Source: Sporosarcina sp. NCCP-2222
Lineage (GTDB): Bacteria > Bacillota > Bacilli > Bacillales_A > Planococcaceae
DNA length: 64,000 bases
Reading direction: 5' to 3'
Assembly: GCF_023168145.1 (NCBI RefSeq)
Contig: NZ_BQYK01000003.1
Span: forward strand, 438,114-502,113
Shown here in pieces: positions 7,205 through 14,378 of the stretch (positions are counted from its first letter, which is position 1; each line of letters begins with the position of its first letter). Position numbers and translations under genes: made by a program. Below the pieces are notes generated by a model. It ran no database searches. It was not told the DNA's origin and saw only the letters and a program-made list of their open reading frames with translations.

Positions 7205-7585
7205 GTGATTCTTGTTTGTTTAACACTGTTACTCATTGTTTTGATTAGCTATGCCCTATGGAATCAGAGAGATACAAATGGTTCTCCGGAGTCCGAAGTA
7301 GACATTCCGGCAGAATATAACGAAGCCTTAATGATGGATAAAATAATTGAAGCAGATTTTTCGAACATCGTGTTTCAATCCCTTCAAGAAAAAGGCTACG
7401 AATTACATGAAAGTGCAGGCTACCAATTCATTTCGGACAAAAGGCAAGTCATCACATTATCCATGTACGACATCGATATCTATGATGAAAAAGTTGTTCA
7501 AGACATTCAACAGATAATCGATAGCGTCTCGCAGGAAAATGATTTTCCTCCATTCCACGTTGAGATCCACGTCATTCATCGCTAA
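7205..7585 (+). CDS. Unrecognised small protein with N-terminal membrane anchor
   Basis: About 126 residues: a hydrophobic helix (first 18 residues) then a charged soluble domain of alternating strands and helices; no family recognised. The frame's conventional start is GTG 7205, but the AAGGAG site at 7182-7187 is 17 bases away from it. An in-frame ATT at 7196 has ideal spacing (8 bases), so a non-canonical AUU start, giving three extra residues, is possible. It converges on the SgrR-like gene with only 10 bases between stop codons and no obvious terminator. Confidence 0.65.
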   Translation: MILVCLTLLLIVLISYALWNQRDTNGSPESEVDIPAEYNEALMMDKIIEADFSNIVFQSLQEKGYELHESAGYQFISDKRQVITLSMYDIDIYDEKVVQDIQQIIDSVSQENDFPPFHVEIHVIHR

Positions 7586-7595
7586 TTTCTTCTCA

Positions 7596-9323
7596 CTACT
7601 GCTTTTTCCATACTTTCCGATAATCCACCCGGCCATTGCAATTCAATTTGATGTTAACATACTCACTTTTGTCAGGTTCGTACACTGCGTGAAAACGATG
7701 ATTTAAAAATAGAATTGCATATTCAGATTTCAACAAGTCCTCTATTTCGCAATAGTACTTCCATTGAACCTGACTTTCTTGCGAACTCCTCATCAAACAA
7801 ATTACTTCATCAATTTTTCTACGGACCTTTTCCGTAACCCATGGATAAATTGGAAAGGCAGGTGATTGAATTACTTGTAATAACGATATCATTTCATCAT
7901 TGCCTAAAGCGATTCCGCCGATAAACAGATCATATGTCGAATTGTAATAATCACTGCATACAGCAGTAAAATCTACCAATTCCAGCTGAGACTTGATTCC
8001 AATAGCTTGTAGTTGCGCTTGTAACTGTTTTGCCGCTTTTACATGATTGGCATCCTGACGAATTCGCTGTACGCCAATTTTCAATTTTAAATTCTCAAAA
8101 TGGATTTCGGGCACTCTATCTCTTGGAGAATTATGTTTTTCTAGAGAACGCGGTGTCAAAAAGCTGGTCGCCCTGAACTCATTATTATGTCCTTCATTCT
8201 TCATATCTTCCGGCATTAAACTTTCAAGGATTTGCTTCCGTATTTCTTTGCTTCTTAACGGCCCATCTTTCATGCAATTGCAACTAATGAACGAGGCTCC
8301 CTCTTCGATTTGCCTCACCTCTCTCCACGAAGAATTGGGTTGGTTCAATAAAAAGGGATGGTTTTGTCTTTTCTCATATTCAGCGGGTGCCTTAATAATT
8401 TCGATTCGATCCAGCCAAGGTCTTGTTGAAAAATAGGAAGCATTCACACCGAGCTGAATCATATTTTCATTATTGCATAGTACTTGGTATGGACCACTGC
8501 CAATCGGGAAGGATCGGAAGCTTCCTTCTTTCCCCTTCTCTATTGGGATAATGGAAGCTTTCATCGTTGCCAAACTTCGTGGGAATAAGTAATCCACCCG
8601 ATTGAGCTCAAATTGAATGACCGTCTCATTGCAGATGGTTATGTTATTAATTTCTTTAAAAAGGCCGATTTCTTTCTGCAAACGAACAATGGTTAATTGT
8701 ACATCTTCACTAGTCAGTTTTCTGCCATGATGAAAATGAATGCCTTTATGTAAATAGAATGTCCATTTCTTTCCGTCGGCAGATTCCCAATGATGGGCGA
8801 TTCGAGGTATCAGCATTTCAGATTCCTCATTATACTCTACCAACCTATCAAAAATCTGCTGTACCATATGGGCGTCATGCCTGGATTTAATCAGCATAGG
8901 ATCCATGATCAGCTGGGTATCGTAAAAAGGATATCGTAATGTATCCAGTTCTTCATCCTCTTCTCTTCCTTCCGATACGCCAAGTGAATTTGCAAACCAC
9001 TCATAAAATGTATCCTTGGCAGATTGGCTGATCGTTTCGACAATTGCAAAAGCATCTCTATATCGGTCTGTTTCTGCAAGCCGTCTTGCTTCAGCAATTA
9101 AAACCTCCTCTTTTGACAGAAGGAGTGTCAATTTCGGTTTCTTCCCCCTCCCCCTCTCCGTCGCCCAGTGAACGACTTGTTCCTCATGTAGGGCAGCCAT
9201 AATATTTTTCACGTGTCTTTCTGAACAATTTAACATACTTGCCAACAAGGCAATTGAAGTTTCTACTTTTGCCCCGTGTTCAAAGTGGTCAGACAATGTA
9301 AGCAAATGCTCGATATATCTCAT
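7596..9323 (-). CDS. SgrR-type regulator: N-terminal winged helix plus solute-binding-protein domain
   Basis: A 575-residue cytoplasmic protein without signal peptide. Residues 1-110 form an SgrR_N-like DNA-binding region with a helix-turn-helix (SIALLASMLNCSERHVKNIMAAL). The remainder is an extracellular solute-binding-protein family 5 domain (LTSEDVQLTIVRL, FPIGSGPYQV, and the C-terminal DLFIGGIALGND segment), used here as a ligand sensor. ATG 9323 has GGAGTG 7 bases upstream. It diverges from an MFS transporter gene across 106 bases, the same arrangement as sgrR and the sugar exporter gene setA in enterobacteria. It probably controls that gene in response to a small solute; the ligand is unknown. 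Confidence 0.85.
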   Translation of the reverse strand: MRYIEHLLTLSDHFEHGAKVETSIALLASMLNCSERHVKNIMAALHEEQVVHWATERGRGKKPKLTLLLSKEEVLIAEARRLAETDRYRDAFAIVETISQSAKDTFYEWFANSLGVSEGREEDEELDTLRYPFYDTQLIMDPMLIKSRHDAHMVQQIFDRLVEYNEESEMLIPRIAHHWESADGKKWTFYLHKGIHFHHGRKLTSEDVQLTIVRLQKEIGLFKEINNITICNETVIQFELNRVDYLFPRSLATMKASIIPIEKGKEGSFRSFPIGSGPYQVLCNNENMIQLGVNASYFSTRPWLDRIEIIKAPAEYEKRQNHPFLLNQPNSSWREVRQIEEGASFISCNCMKDGPLRSKEIRKQILESLMPEDMKNEGHNNEFRATSFLTPRSLEKHNSPRDRVPEIHFENLKLKIGVQRIRQDANHVKAAKQLQAQLQAIGIKSQLELVDFTAVCSDYYNSTYDLFIGGIALGNDEMISLLQVIQSPAFPIYPWVTEKVRRKIDEVICLMRSSQESQVQWKYYCEIEDLLKSEYAILFLNHRFHAVYEPDKSEYVNIKLNCNGRVDYRKVWKKQ

Positions 9324-9338
9324 GTCAACACTCCAATT

Positions 9339-9398
9339 AAAGGTGAAATATTATTTAATAAAGCAGCACTTTTTGTTCACCTTTTTCTATTCTATACT
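9339..9398. promoter_or_regulatory. Inverted repeat overlapping the MFS promoter: candidate operator of the SgrR-like protein
   Basis: Perfect 9-bp inverted arms AAAGGTGAA (9339-9347) and TTCACCTTT (9376-9384) flank 28 AT-rich bases in the divergent intergenic region. The right arm lies in the spacer of a plausible promoter for the MFS gene (TTTTTG 9370-9375, 17 bases, TATACT 9393-9398). A protein bound to both arms could regulate both genes. Operator role is inferred from position only. Confidence 0.45.
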
Positions 9399-9429
9399 TC
9401 TTCTAGATCAAATGAAAGGAGAGGTACAG

Positions 9430-10644
9430 GTGAAACAGATTCGTGCAGAAGACGCATTATGGAAAAACAGAAATTTTCTATTCCTATGGGGGGGAACCAC
9501 TTTATCCAGTTTCGGGATGCAAATGTATAGTATTGCGATTCCGTTGCTTATCTATGACTTAAGCAAATCAGCATTATCCATGAGCATAATGCGAGCCATT
9601 GAATTTTTCCCGAATATCTTCCTAGGAATGCTCGCCGGTGTTTTCGTTGATCGGTTGAATCGCAAGCGAATGATGGTTTGGACAAGTTTTATTCAGGTAT
9701 TTTGTATGGCCGCCATACTTGGGTTGCTTCTGGCGAGACAGCTTGAAATATGGCATTTATACATAATTGGTTTTGTTCTTTCATCTGCCGGCTACACGTT
9801 TGGCAATGCAAATCATTCCGTCCTTCCCCAATTGATTTCTAAAGAGCAATTGACTTCCGCTAACGCAAAGCTGTCTCTTGTTGACACGCTAATTCGTATG
9901 ATTGGTCCGGGTATCGCGGGTATGCTAATTGCGGCCTTTTCTTATGAATCAACTTTGTCCATCTATTTTGGCTGCCTGTTTCTGCTGTTTCTATTTATGC
10001 AGCTGCTTCAAGTGCCTCCAAAGGAAGTTAAAACCAATGAGAAGAATTCACTCTGGAAAGATATGAAAGAAGGGATTGACGAGCTGTTTCGCAACAAAAC
10101 TTTATTGATTCCTACGATGACAGTCCTTTTCAGCAATTTCGCATCGAGTCTTGTAATTGGGGTGCTAGTCTTCTTTGCTACAGATGTGCTAGGGGCGGAT
10201 TCCAAACAGATTGGCTTCATGTTCACGATATCAGCTATAGGCGGAATTGTCGGGGCCAGTGTCGTTGGAAAACTGCGCAAACGTTTTGGAAGAGGAACAC
10301 TTTACACTTACTCAATACTGTTTGATATAACTGCCATGGCACTTTTGATTTTCTCGCAAACTTGGTGGATGATTGGAATCTCACTAGCAATTCGGACCTT
10401 TTCTACCACCCTATCAAATATTGTGTATTTTACAATACGTCAGGAATTTACGCCGAATCACCTGCTCGGCCGTGTCGCCGGAACATCTTCAATGCTTATG
10501 AAATTAACACTGCCTCTCGGTTTATTCATCTCGGGGTTATGGGCTGAATGGTTTTCCATCCGGATCTTATTTGTCATTTCAATGTTTATTTTCATAATGT
10601 TATTTCTGCGTTTGTTTAATCACCCCTTCCGCAAACTTATTTGA
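9430..10644 (+). CDS. Major facilitator superfamily drug/solute exporter
   Basis: About 404 residues and 12 predicted transmembrane helices. The MFS motif A is visible after TM2 as GVFVDRLNRKRMMVW, and a related motif follows TM8 as GKLRKRFGRGTL. The overall pattern is that of MFS_3/enterobactin-exporter-like (EntS/MdfA-like) efflux proteins. GTG at 9430 is chosen because AAGGAGAGG is correctly spaced upstream; the frame is open to 9322 but that would run through the divergent promoter. Probably regulated by the adjacent SgrR-like protein. Confidence 0.85.
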   Translation: MKQIRAEDALWKNRNFLFLWGGTTLSSFGMQMYSIAIPLLIYDLSKSALSMSIMRAIEFFPNIFLGMLAGVFVDRLNRKRMMVWTSFIQVFCMAAILGLLLARQLEIWHLYIIGFVLSSAGYTFGNANHSVLPQLISKEQLTSANAKLSLVDTLIRMIGPGIAGMLIAAFSYESTLSIYFGCLFLLFLFMQLLQVPPKEVKTNEKNSLWKDMKEGIDELFRNKTLLIPTMTVLFSNFASSLVIGVLVFFATDVLGADSKQIGFMFTISAIGGIVGASVVGKLRKRFGRGTLYTYSILFDITAMALLIFSQTWWMIGISLAIRTFSTTLSNIVYFTIRQEFTPNHLLGRVAGTSSMLMKLTLPLGLFISGLWAEWFSIRILFVISMFIFIMLFLRLFNHPFRKLI

Positions 10645-10668
10645 AAGGCATCCTTGGATGCCTTTCTA
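10644..10668 (+). terminator. Terminator-like hairpin after the MFS gene
   Basis: 9-bp perfect stem AAAGGCATC / GATGCCTTT with a 4-base loop, overlapping the stop codon region. Only three T follow the stem, so efficiency is uncertain. Confidence 0.65.
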
Positions 10669-11001
10669 GTCCCTTTGCTATTAGTGTTTTTACCGCAACA
10701 GCAGACTTTTTTGAAAATACATCTTGAGGCTATTTTTTTGCATCCCCATCCCCCAACTCTCCTACATCATTTGCTCCCTTCTATTCATTCGACTCTAACG
10801 TTGATAAAAGAAATTATTACATTCCCAGATAGCAAGCATGCAATTTTGTATTCCAGGGTAACTATATTAAGAGACTCCAAACATACTTTGCAGAATAAAC
10901 TTATAACTGAGGAAACTTCTTTATCCAGCATCCCGTTGGAAATGTTTCAATTTTTAAACCTATTACAGTAAGATAAGACTACAAGCAGAGGAGGCCATGG
11001 C
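10669..11001. other. Intergenic region before dpaL
   Basis: About 330 AT-rich bases. An open frame crosses it but begins within the preceding hairpin, has no ribosome binding site and has low-complexity composition, so I do not call it. The dpaL ribosome binding site (GAGGAGG) is at the right end. I could not identify a convincing promoter. Confidence 0.4.
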
Positions 11002-12237
11002 ATGACGAAACATTTAAGATGGACATTAAATAGATTTCATTCAAAAAGCTCTATCAATACGAATCTATTACCTTTTCAGCTTCAAACGATTAATCAGGTT
11101 AAAAGTTTTTTACGTACTCATCCAACCTATCAGGAGACTCCATTATATTCGTTAAAAAATCTCGCTACCCATCTGAACATTAGTAATATCGCGGTGAAAG
11201 ACGAGTCTTTCCGCTTCGGGTTAAATGCTTTCAAAGGTATGGGAGGACTTTATGCAATCGGGCGTGTGATTGCTGAACGAGCTGGACTCAATCTACATTC
11301 GCTAACCTTCGATCAATTGTTGGAAGTACAAAAGAATCTTGAACAGATGACTTTTATTACTGCGACTGACGGCAACCACGGACGAGGAGTGGCGTGGGCT
11401 GCTAGCAAACTTGGACAAAAATCTTTGATTTTCTTGCCGAAAGGTTCTTCTCTATCGAGAATGCAAAGTATTGAGCAAGAAGGAGCAGAAGTTCAGATTA
11501 CTGACATGAATTACGATGATACCGTTCGAATGTGTTCCAATTTGGCAAAAGAGAATAATTGGATATTGGTCCAGGATACAAGTTGGAAGGGATACGACGA
11601 GATACCATTATGGATTATGCAAGGGTATAGTGTCATTGCTTCAGAAATGACCGAGCAGCTACATAGGGAACAGATGGAACCGCCGACTCATGTAATTTTA
11701 CAGGCTGGGGTCGGCTCCTTCGCAGCTTCCATGGCCGCTTATTTCACGAATGCGTATCCTGAGACTCCTCCACAAATCATTTTAGTTGAACCAGGAGCCG
11801 CAGATTGCTTCTTCCGATCCTTCACTACCCACGATGGACATATGGAACAAGTGAAAGGAGATTTGGCTACGATTATGGCTGGCTTGTCCTGTGGTGTTCC
11901 CAATCCTTATGCATATCAATTGCTCAAAAAATTGGCAGTTGCTACTTTTTCCTGTGCCGACTCCCTCTCTGCCTTAGGAATGAGAGTGCTCGGAAACCCG
12001 ATTGGTGATGATCAAAGGACTGTTTCAGGCGAATCTGGTTCAATTCCGATTGGCTTGCTATACTATTTACGTACGACGGAGGAAGGGGCGGAAATTTGTA
12101 ATGCCCTATCCATCGATGAGAACTCACGCTTTCTATGCGTCAGTACAGAAGGAGATACTGACCCTTCCTTCTATCGTGACATCGTTTGGAAAGGCTATTA
12201 CTCCAACCTCCCTGCTTATTCAGAGATCATCAAATGA
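11002..12237 (+). CDS. dpaL: 2,3-diaminopropionate ammonia-lyase
   Basis: A 411-residue fold-type-II PLP enzyme that converts 2,3-diaminopropionate (either enantiomer in the E. coli enzyme YgeX) to pyruvate and two ammonia. The Schiff-base lysine is Lys78 in NAFKGMGG; Asp123 in the TDGNHG motif corresponds to the second catalytic residue of the family; GVGSF provides the phosphate-binding glycine loop. N-terminal KDESFRFGLNAFK is diagnostic of this family rather than of threonine dehydratases. ATG at 11002 has GGAGG 7 bases upstream. It leads a cluster with an acyl-CoA-dehydrogenase-like gene and ypsA. Confidence 0.92.
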   Translation: MTKHLRWTLNRFHSKSSINTNLLPFQLQTINQVKSFLRTHPTYQETPLYSLKNLATHLNISNIAVKDESFRFGLNAFKGMGGLYAIGRVIAERAGLNLHSLTFDQLLEVQKNLEQMTFITATDGNHGRGVAWAASKLGQKSLIFLPKGSSLSRMQSIEQEGAEVQITDMNYDDTVRMCSNLAKENNWILVQDTSWKGYDEIPLWIMQGYSVIASEMTEQLHREQMEPPTHVILQAGVGSFAASMAAYFTNAYPETPPQIILVEPGAADCFFRSFTTHDGHMEQVKGDLATIMAGLSCGVPNPYAYQLLKKLAVATFSCADSLSALGMRVLGNPIGDDQRTVSGESGSIPIGLLYYLRTTEEGAEICNALSIDENSRFLCVSTEGDTDPSFYRDIVWKGYYSNLPAYSEIIK

Positions 12238-12282
12238 TGTTTTTGATTGGATGTGTATTCAGTTATGAAGAAAGAACTTTTT

Positions 12283-13428
12283 ATGAAATCGGATTTGCAA
12301 CGAGAGTGGGTCGCCAAACTTGCTGAGTTGAAGGCATCCATCCAGGGCGAGGCAGTTGAAAACGATCGTCTTTCCAGGTTCCCTCGGAAGACAATTCAAA
12401 CGCTTGTCGATATGGGCTACACCAAGCTTGGATTACCTAAGGAATATGGCGGAAGTGGAATGACTGTTTCCGATATGATCATGTTGCAAGAGACTTTGGC
12501 TTCATACGACGGTGCGACCGCGTTATCGATCGGATGGCATCAGGGAGTTGTCGGGGATTTATATGAACATCGGGCTTGGAAGCAAAATCTATTAGATCAA
12601 TTTTCAATTGATGTACAAAACGGAGCGTTAGTAAACCGGGCTGTCAGTGAAGCGCAAACGGGCAGTCCCACGAGAGGTGGCCGGCCTCAAACGATCGCTA
12701 TTTCAGTAGACGGCGGCTGGGAAATTACCGGCCGGAAAACCTTTACCTCTATGTCACCTGTATTGACTCATCTTCTCGTCACAGCTTGGGTTGAAGAAAA
12801 AAACGGGGTAGGAACCTTTTTGATCAAACGCTCTGCAGCTGGCATATCGTTTGACCCAACATGGGATATGGTCGGTATGCGGTCAACTGAAAGTCATGAT
12901 CTGGTACTCGAGCAAGTATATGTAGGGGATGAACAGCTGGTTGAGTTTAATACAGCGCCTCGTACAGAAAAACTGAATGGCTGGCTTTTGCATATCCCGG
13001 CTTGTTACCTCGGAATTGCGCAGGCTGCGCGGGATTACGCAGTCCATTTCGCTGCTCATTATTCACCAAACAGCATTCAAGGGACAATCGCCACTTTGCC
13101 AAATGTCCAGGCGGCCATCGGGCAAATGGAGTTGGAATTAATTAAAGCCCGCCATATATTATATAGCACCGCGGAAGCCTATGACGATCATTCCAGAAGA
13201 GCTTATATGCAGCAGGAACTCGGTGTAGCGAAAGTGGCAGTGACGAATTCGGCCATATCGATTGTCGACCAGGCCATGCGCATTGTCGGGGCTAAAAGCT
13301 TGGAAATGTCTTGCCCGCTCCAGCGTTACTACCGCGACGTCAGAGCCGGTTTGCATAACCCGCCGATGGATGATATGGTCATTTCTAAATTGGCCAACCT
13401 CGCGATAAAAGAGGCTGAGAGGAAGTGA
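12283..13428 (+). CDS. Acyl-CoA dehydrogenase family flavoprotein
   Basis: About 381 residues with the ACAD order: helical N-terminal domain (LGLPKEYGGSGM), middle beta domain (VSEAQTGSPTRGGRP, WEITGRKTFTSM, WDMVGMRSTESHDL) and helical C-terminal domain ending in YYRDVRAGLHNPPMDD. FAD is the expected cofactor. The usual catalytic Glu of medium-chain enzymes is not obvious, and the profile resembles the flavin monooxygenase-like (DszC/SfnB) branch at least as well. Start uncertain: ATG 12283 or 12265, both with weak sites. It lies 45 bases after dpaL and 4 bases before ypsA, so the three are likely co-transcribed; any shared pathway is unknown. Confidence 0.82.
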   Translation: MKSDLQREWVAKLAELKASIQGEAVENDRLSRFPRKTIQTLVDMGYTKLGLPKEYGGSGMTVSDMIMLQETLASYDGATALSIGWHQGVVGDLYEHRAWKQNLLDQFSIDVQNGALVNRAVSEAQTGSPTRGGRPQTIAISVDGGWEITGRKTFTSMSPVLTHLLVTAWVEEKNGVGTFLIKRSAAGISFDPTWDMVGMRSTESHDLVLEQVYVGDEQLVEFNTAPRTEKLNGWLLHIPACYLGIAQAARDYAVHFAAHYSPNSIQGTIATLPNVQAAIGQMELELIKARHILYSTAEAYDDHSRRAYMQQELGVAKVAVTNSAISIVDQAMRIVGAKSLEMSCPLQRYYRDVRAGLHNPPMDDMVISKLANLAIKEAERK

Positions 13429-13432
13429 TCGG

Positions 13433-13990
13433 ATGCTGAAGCGGCTTGTTATTACTGGATATAAAGCACATGAGCTGGGAATCTTTAATGATAAGCACCC
13501 GGGCATACCAATTATCAAAAAAGCGGTGGAAAACCGGCTGCTTCCTCTCATTGAAACAGGTTTAGAGTGGGTGATCATCAGCGGACAGCCCGGCGTTGAG
13601 ACATGGGCAGCGGAAGTTGCAATCGATCTACAGCTCGAATATCCAGAGCTCCAGCTAGCTGTGATCACTCCTTTTGAGGATCAAGAGAAAAATTGGAACG
13701 AGGCCAAACAGGAGGCCTATGAGAACTTGATGATCCATGCGGATTATACGGTCAGTCTTACGAAACGTCCATACGAAGCTCCTTGGCAATTCATCGAGAA
13801 GGATAAGTTTCTTCTTCGAAACTCAGATGGATTATTGCTTGTATACGATGAAGATAACGAGGGGTCGCCCAAGTTTATGAAGAAAATGGCGGTCTCTTAT
13901 GCCGAGAAAAGTGATTACGAAGTAATTACCATTACGGCAGACGATTTACAGTTGGTTGCAGAAGATATGCAACGGCAGGATTGGAATTGA
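13433..13990 (+). CDS. ypsA: YpsA, SLOG-domain protein (DUF1273)
   Basis: A 185-residue cytoplasmic protein of the SLOG superfamily (Rossmann-like nucleotide/ligand sensor). Diagnostic features are VITGYKAHELGIF at the N-terminus, WVIISGQPGVETWAAEVA with the glycine-rich ligand loop, and the conserved acidic HADYTVSL and LLLVYDEDNEGSPKFM segments. In B. subtilis and Staphylococcus, YpsA affects cell division; its ligand is not established. Start 13433 has AGAGGAAGTG upstream and lies 4 bases after the preceding stop, which suggests translational coupling. In Bacillus it normally sits next to gpsB, not next to dpaL. Confidence 0.92.
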   Translation: MLKRLVITGYKAHELGIFNDKHPGIPIIKKAVENRLLPLIETGLEWVIISGQPGVETWAAEVAIDLQLEYPELQLAVITPFEDQEKNWNEAKQEAYENLMIHADYTVSLTKRPYEAPWQFIEKDKFLLRNSDGLLLVYDEDNEGSPKFMKKMAVSYAEKSDYEVITITADDLQLVAEDMQRQDWN

Positions 13991-13994
13991 TTAC

Positions 13995-14027
13995 ACAGAT
14001 AGGTTAAATCCACCCATCTGTTTTTTT
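13995..14027 (+). terminator. Terminator of the dpaL-ypsA cluster
   Basis: Short 6-bp stem ACAGAT / ATCTGT with a loop that can extend pairing (GG/CC), followed by seven T. Confidence 0.7.
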
Positions 14028-14080
14028 GTTAGGTATTATCCTGTATAAGAGTGGATTGAGGTAGAAGGGAATGTGCATGA

Positions 14081-14280
14081 GGATTTGGCGAGTTGAATGC
14101 TTGATTTTGCACTGCCCATTTGACGTAATTCGAATTAGGAGCGTGGAATCGGGAAACGGATGCCAATAACTCCGGTGGAACGCCATTAACTCCAGCTGAA
14201 CGCCAATAACTACGGATAAACGCCATTAAATCGAATAACTCCCGCTGAACGACAATAAAGCGAATTTGGCACGCAGTCAC
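14081..14280. repeat. Intergenic array A of degenerate 20-bp units
   Basis: Exactly 20-bp units run from 14161: each begins C/TGCCA(A/T)TAAC and ends G(A/G)TGAA or similar, three in phase (14161, 14181, 14201), then further copies at 14221 and 14251 with small indels. Left of them, units of the opposite orientation are visible in more decayed form (TTTGGCG at 14084, then related TTTGCAC and TTTGACG). The right edge carries TTTGGCACG-CAGTCACC, also found in array C. It sits between convergent genes. No coding sense is supported. Confidence 0.8.
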
Positions 14281-14334
14281 CCAACCAGATTTACGAATGG
14301 GTTTACTGGTTATGCAGAAGTCTGCTGGACGCAC

Positions 14335-14371
14335 CAAAAAACAGCCTAGCGATACCTCTCGCTAGGCTGTT
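14335..14371 (-). terminator. Intrinsic terminator of the S9 peptidase gene
   Basis: 12-bp perfect stem AACAGCCTAGCG / CGCTAGGCTGTT; on the minus strand it is followed by six T. Confidence 0.9.
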
Positions 14372-14378
14372 ATTTCAT

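Noticed and set aside
10654-10971. Plus-strand ORF of 105 codons between the MFS gene and dpaL
   Set aside because: Starts inside the terminator hairpin with TTG and no ribosome binding site, with low-complexity composition.
14029-14337. Minus-strand ORF of 102 codons in array A
   Set aside because: Consists mostly of the repeat, has no binding site and overlaps the terminator region; not conserved-looking.
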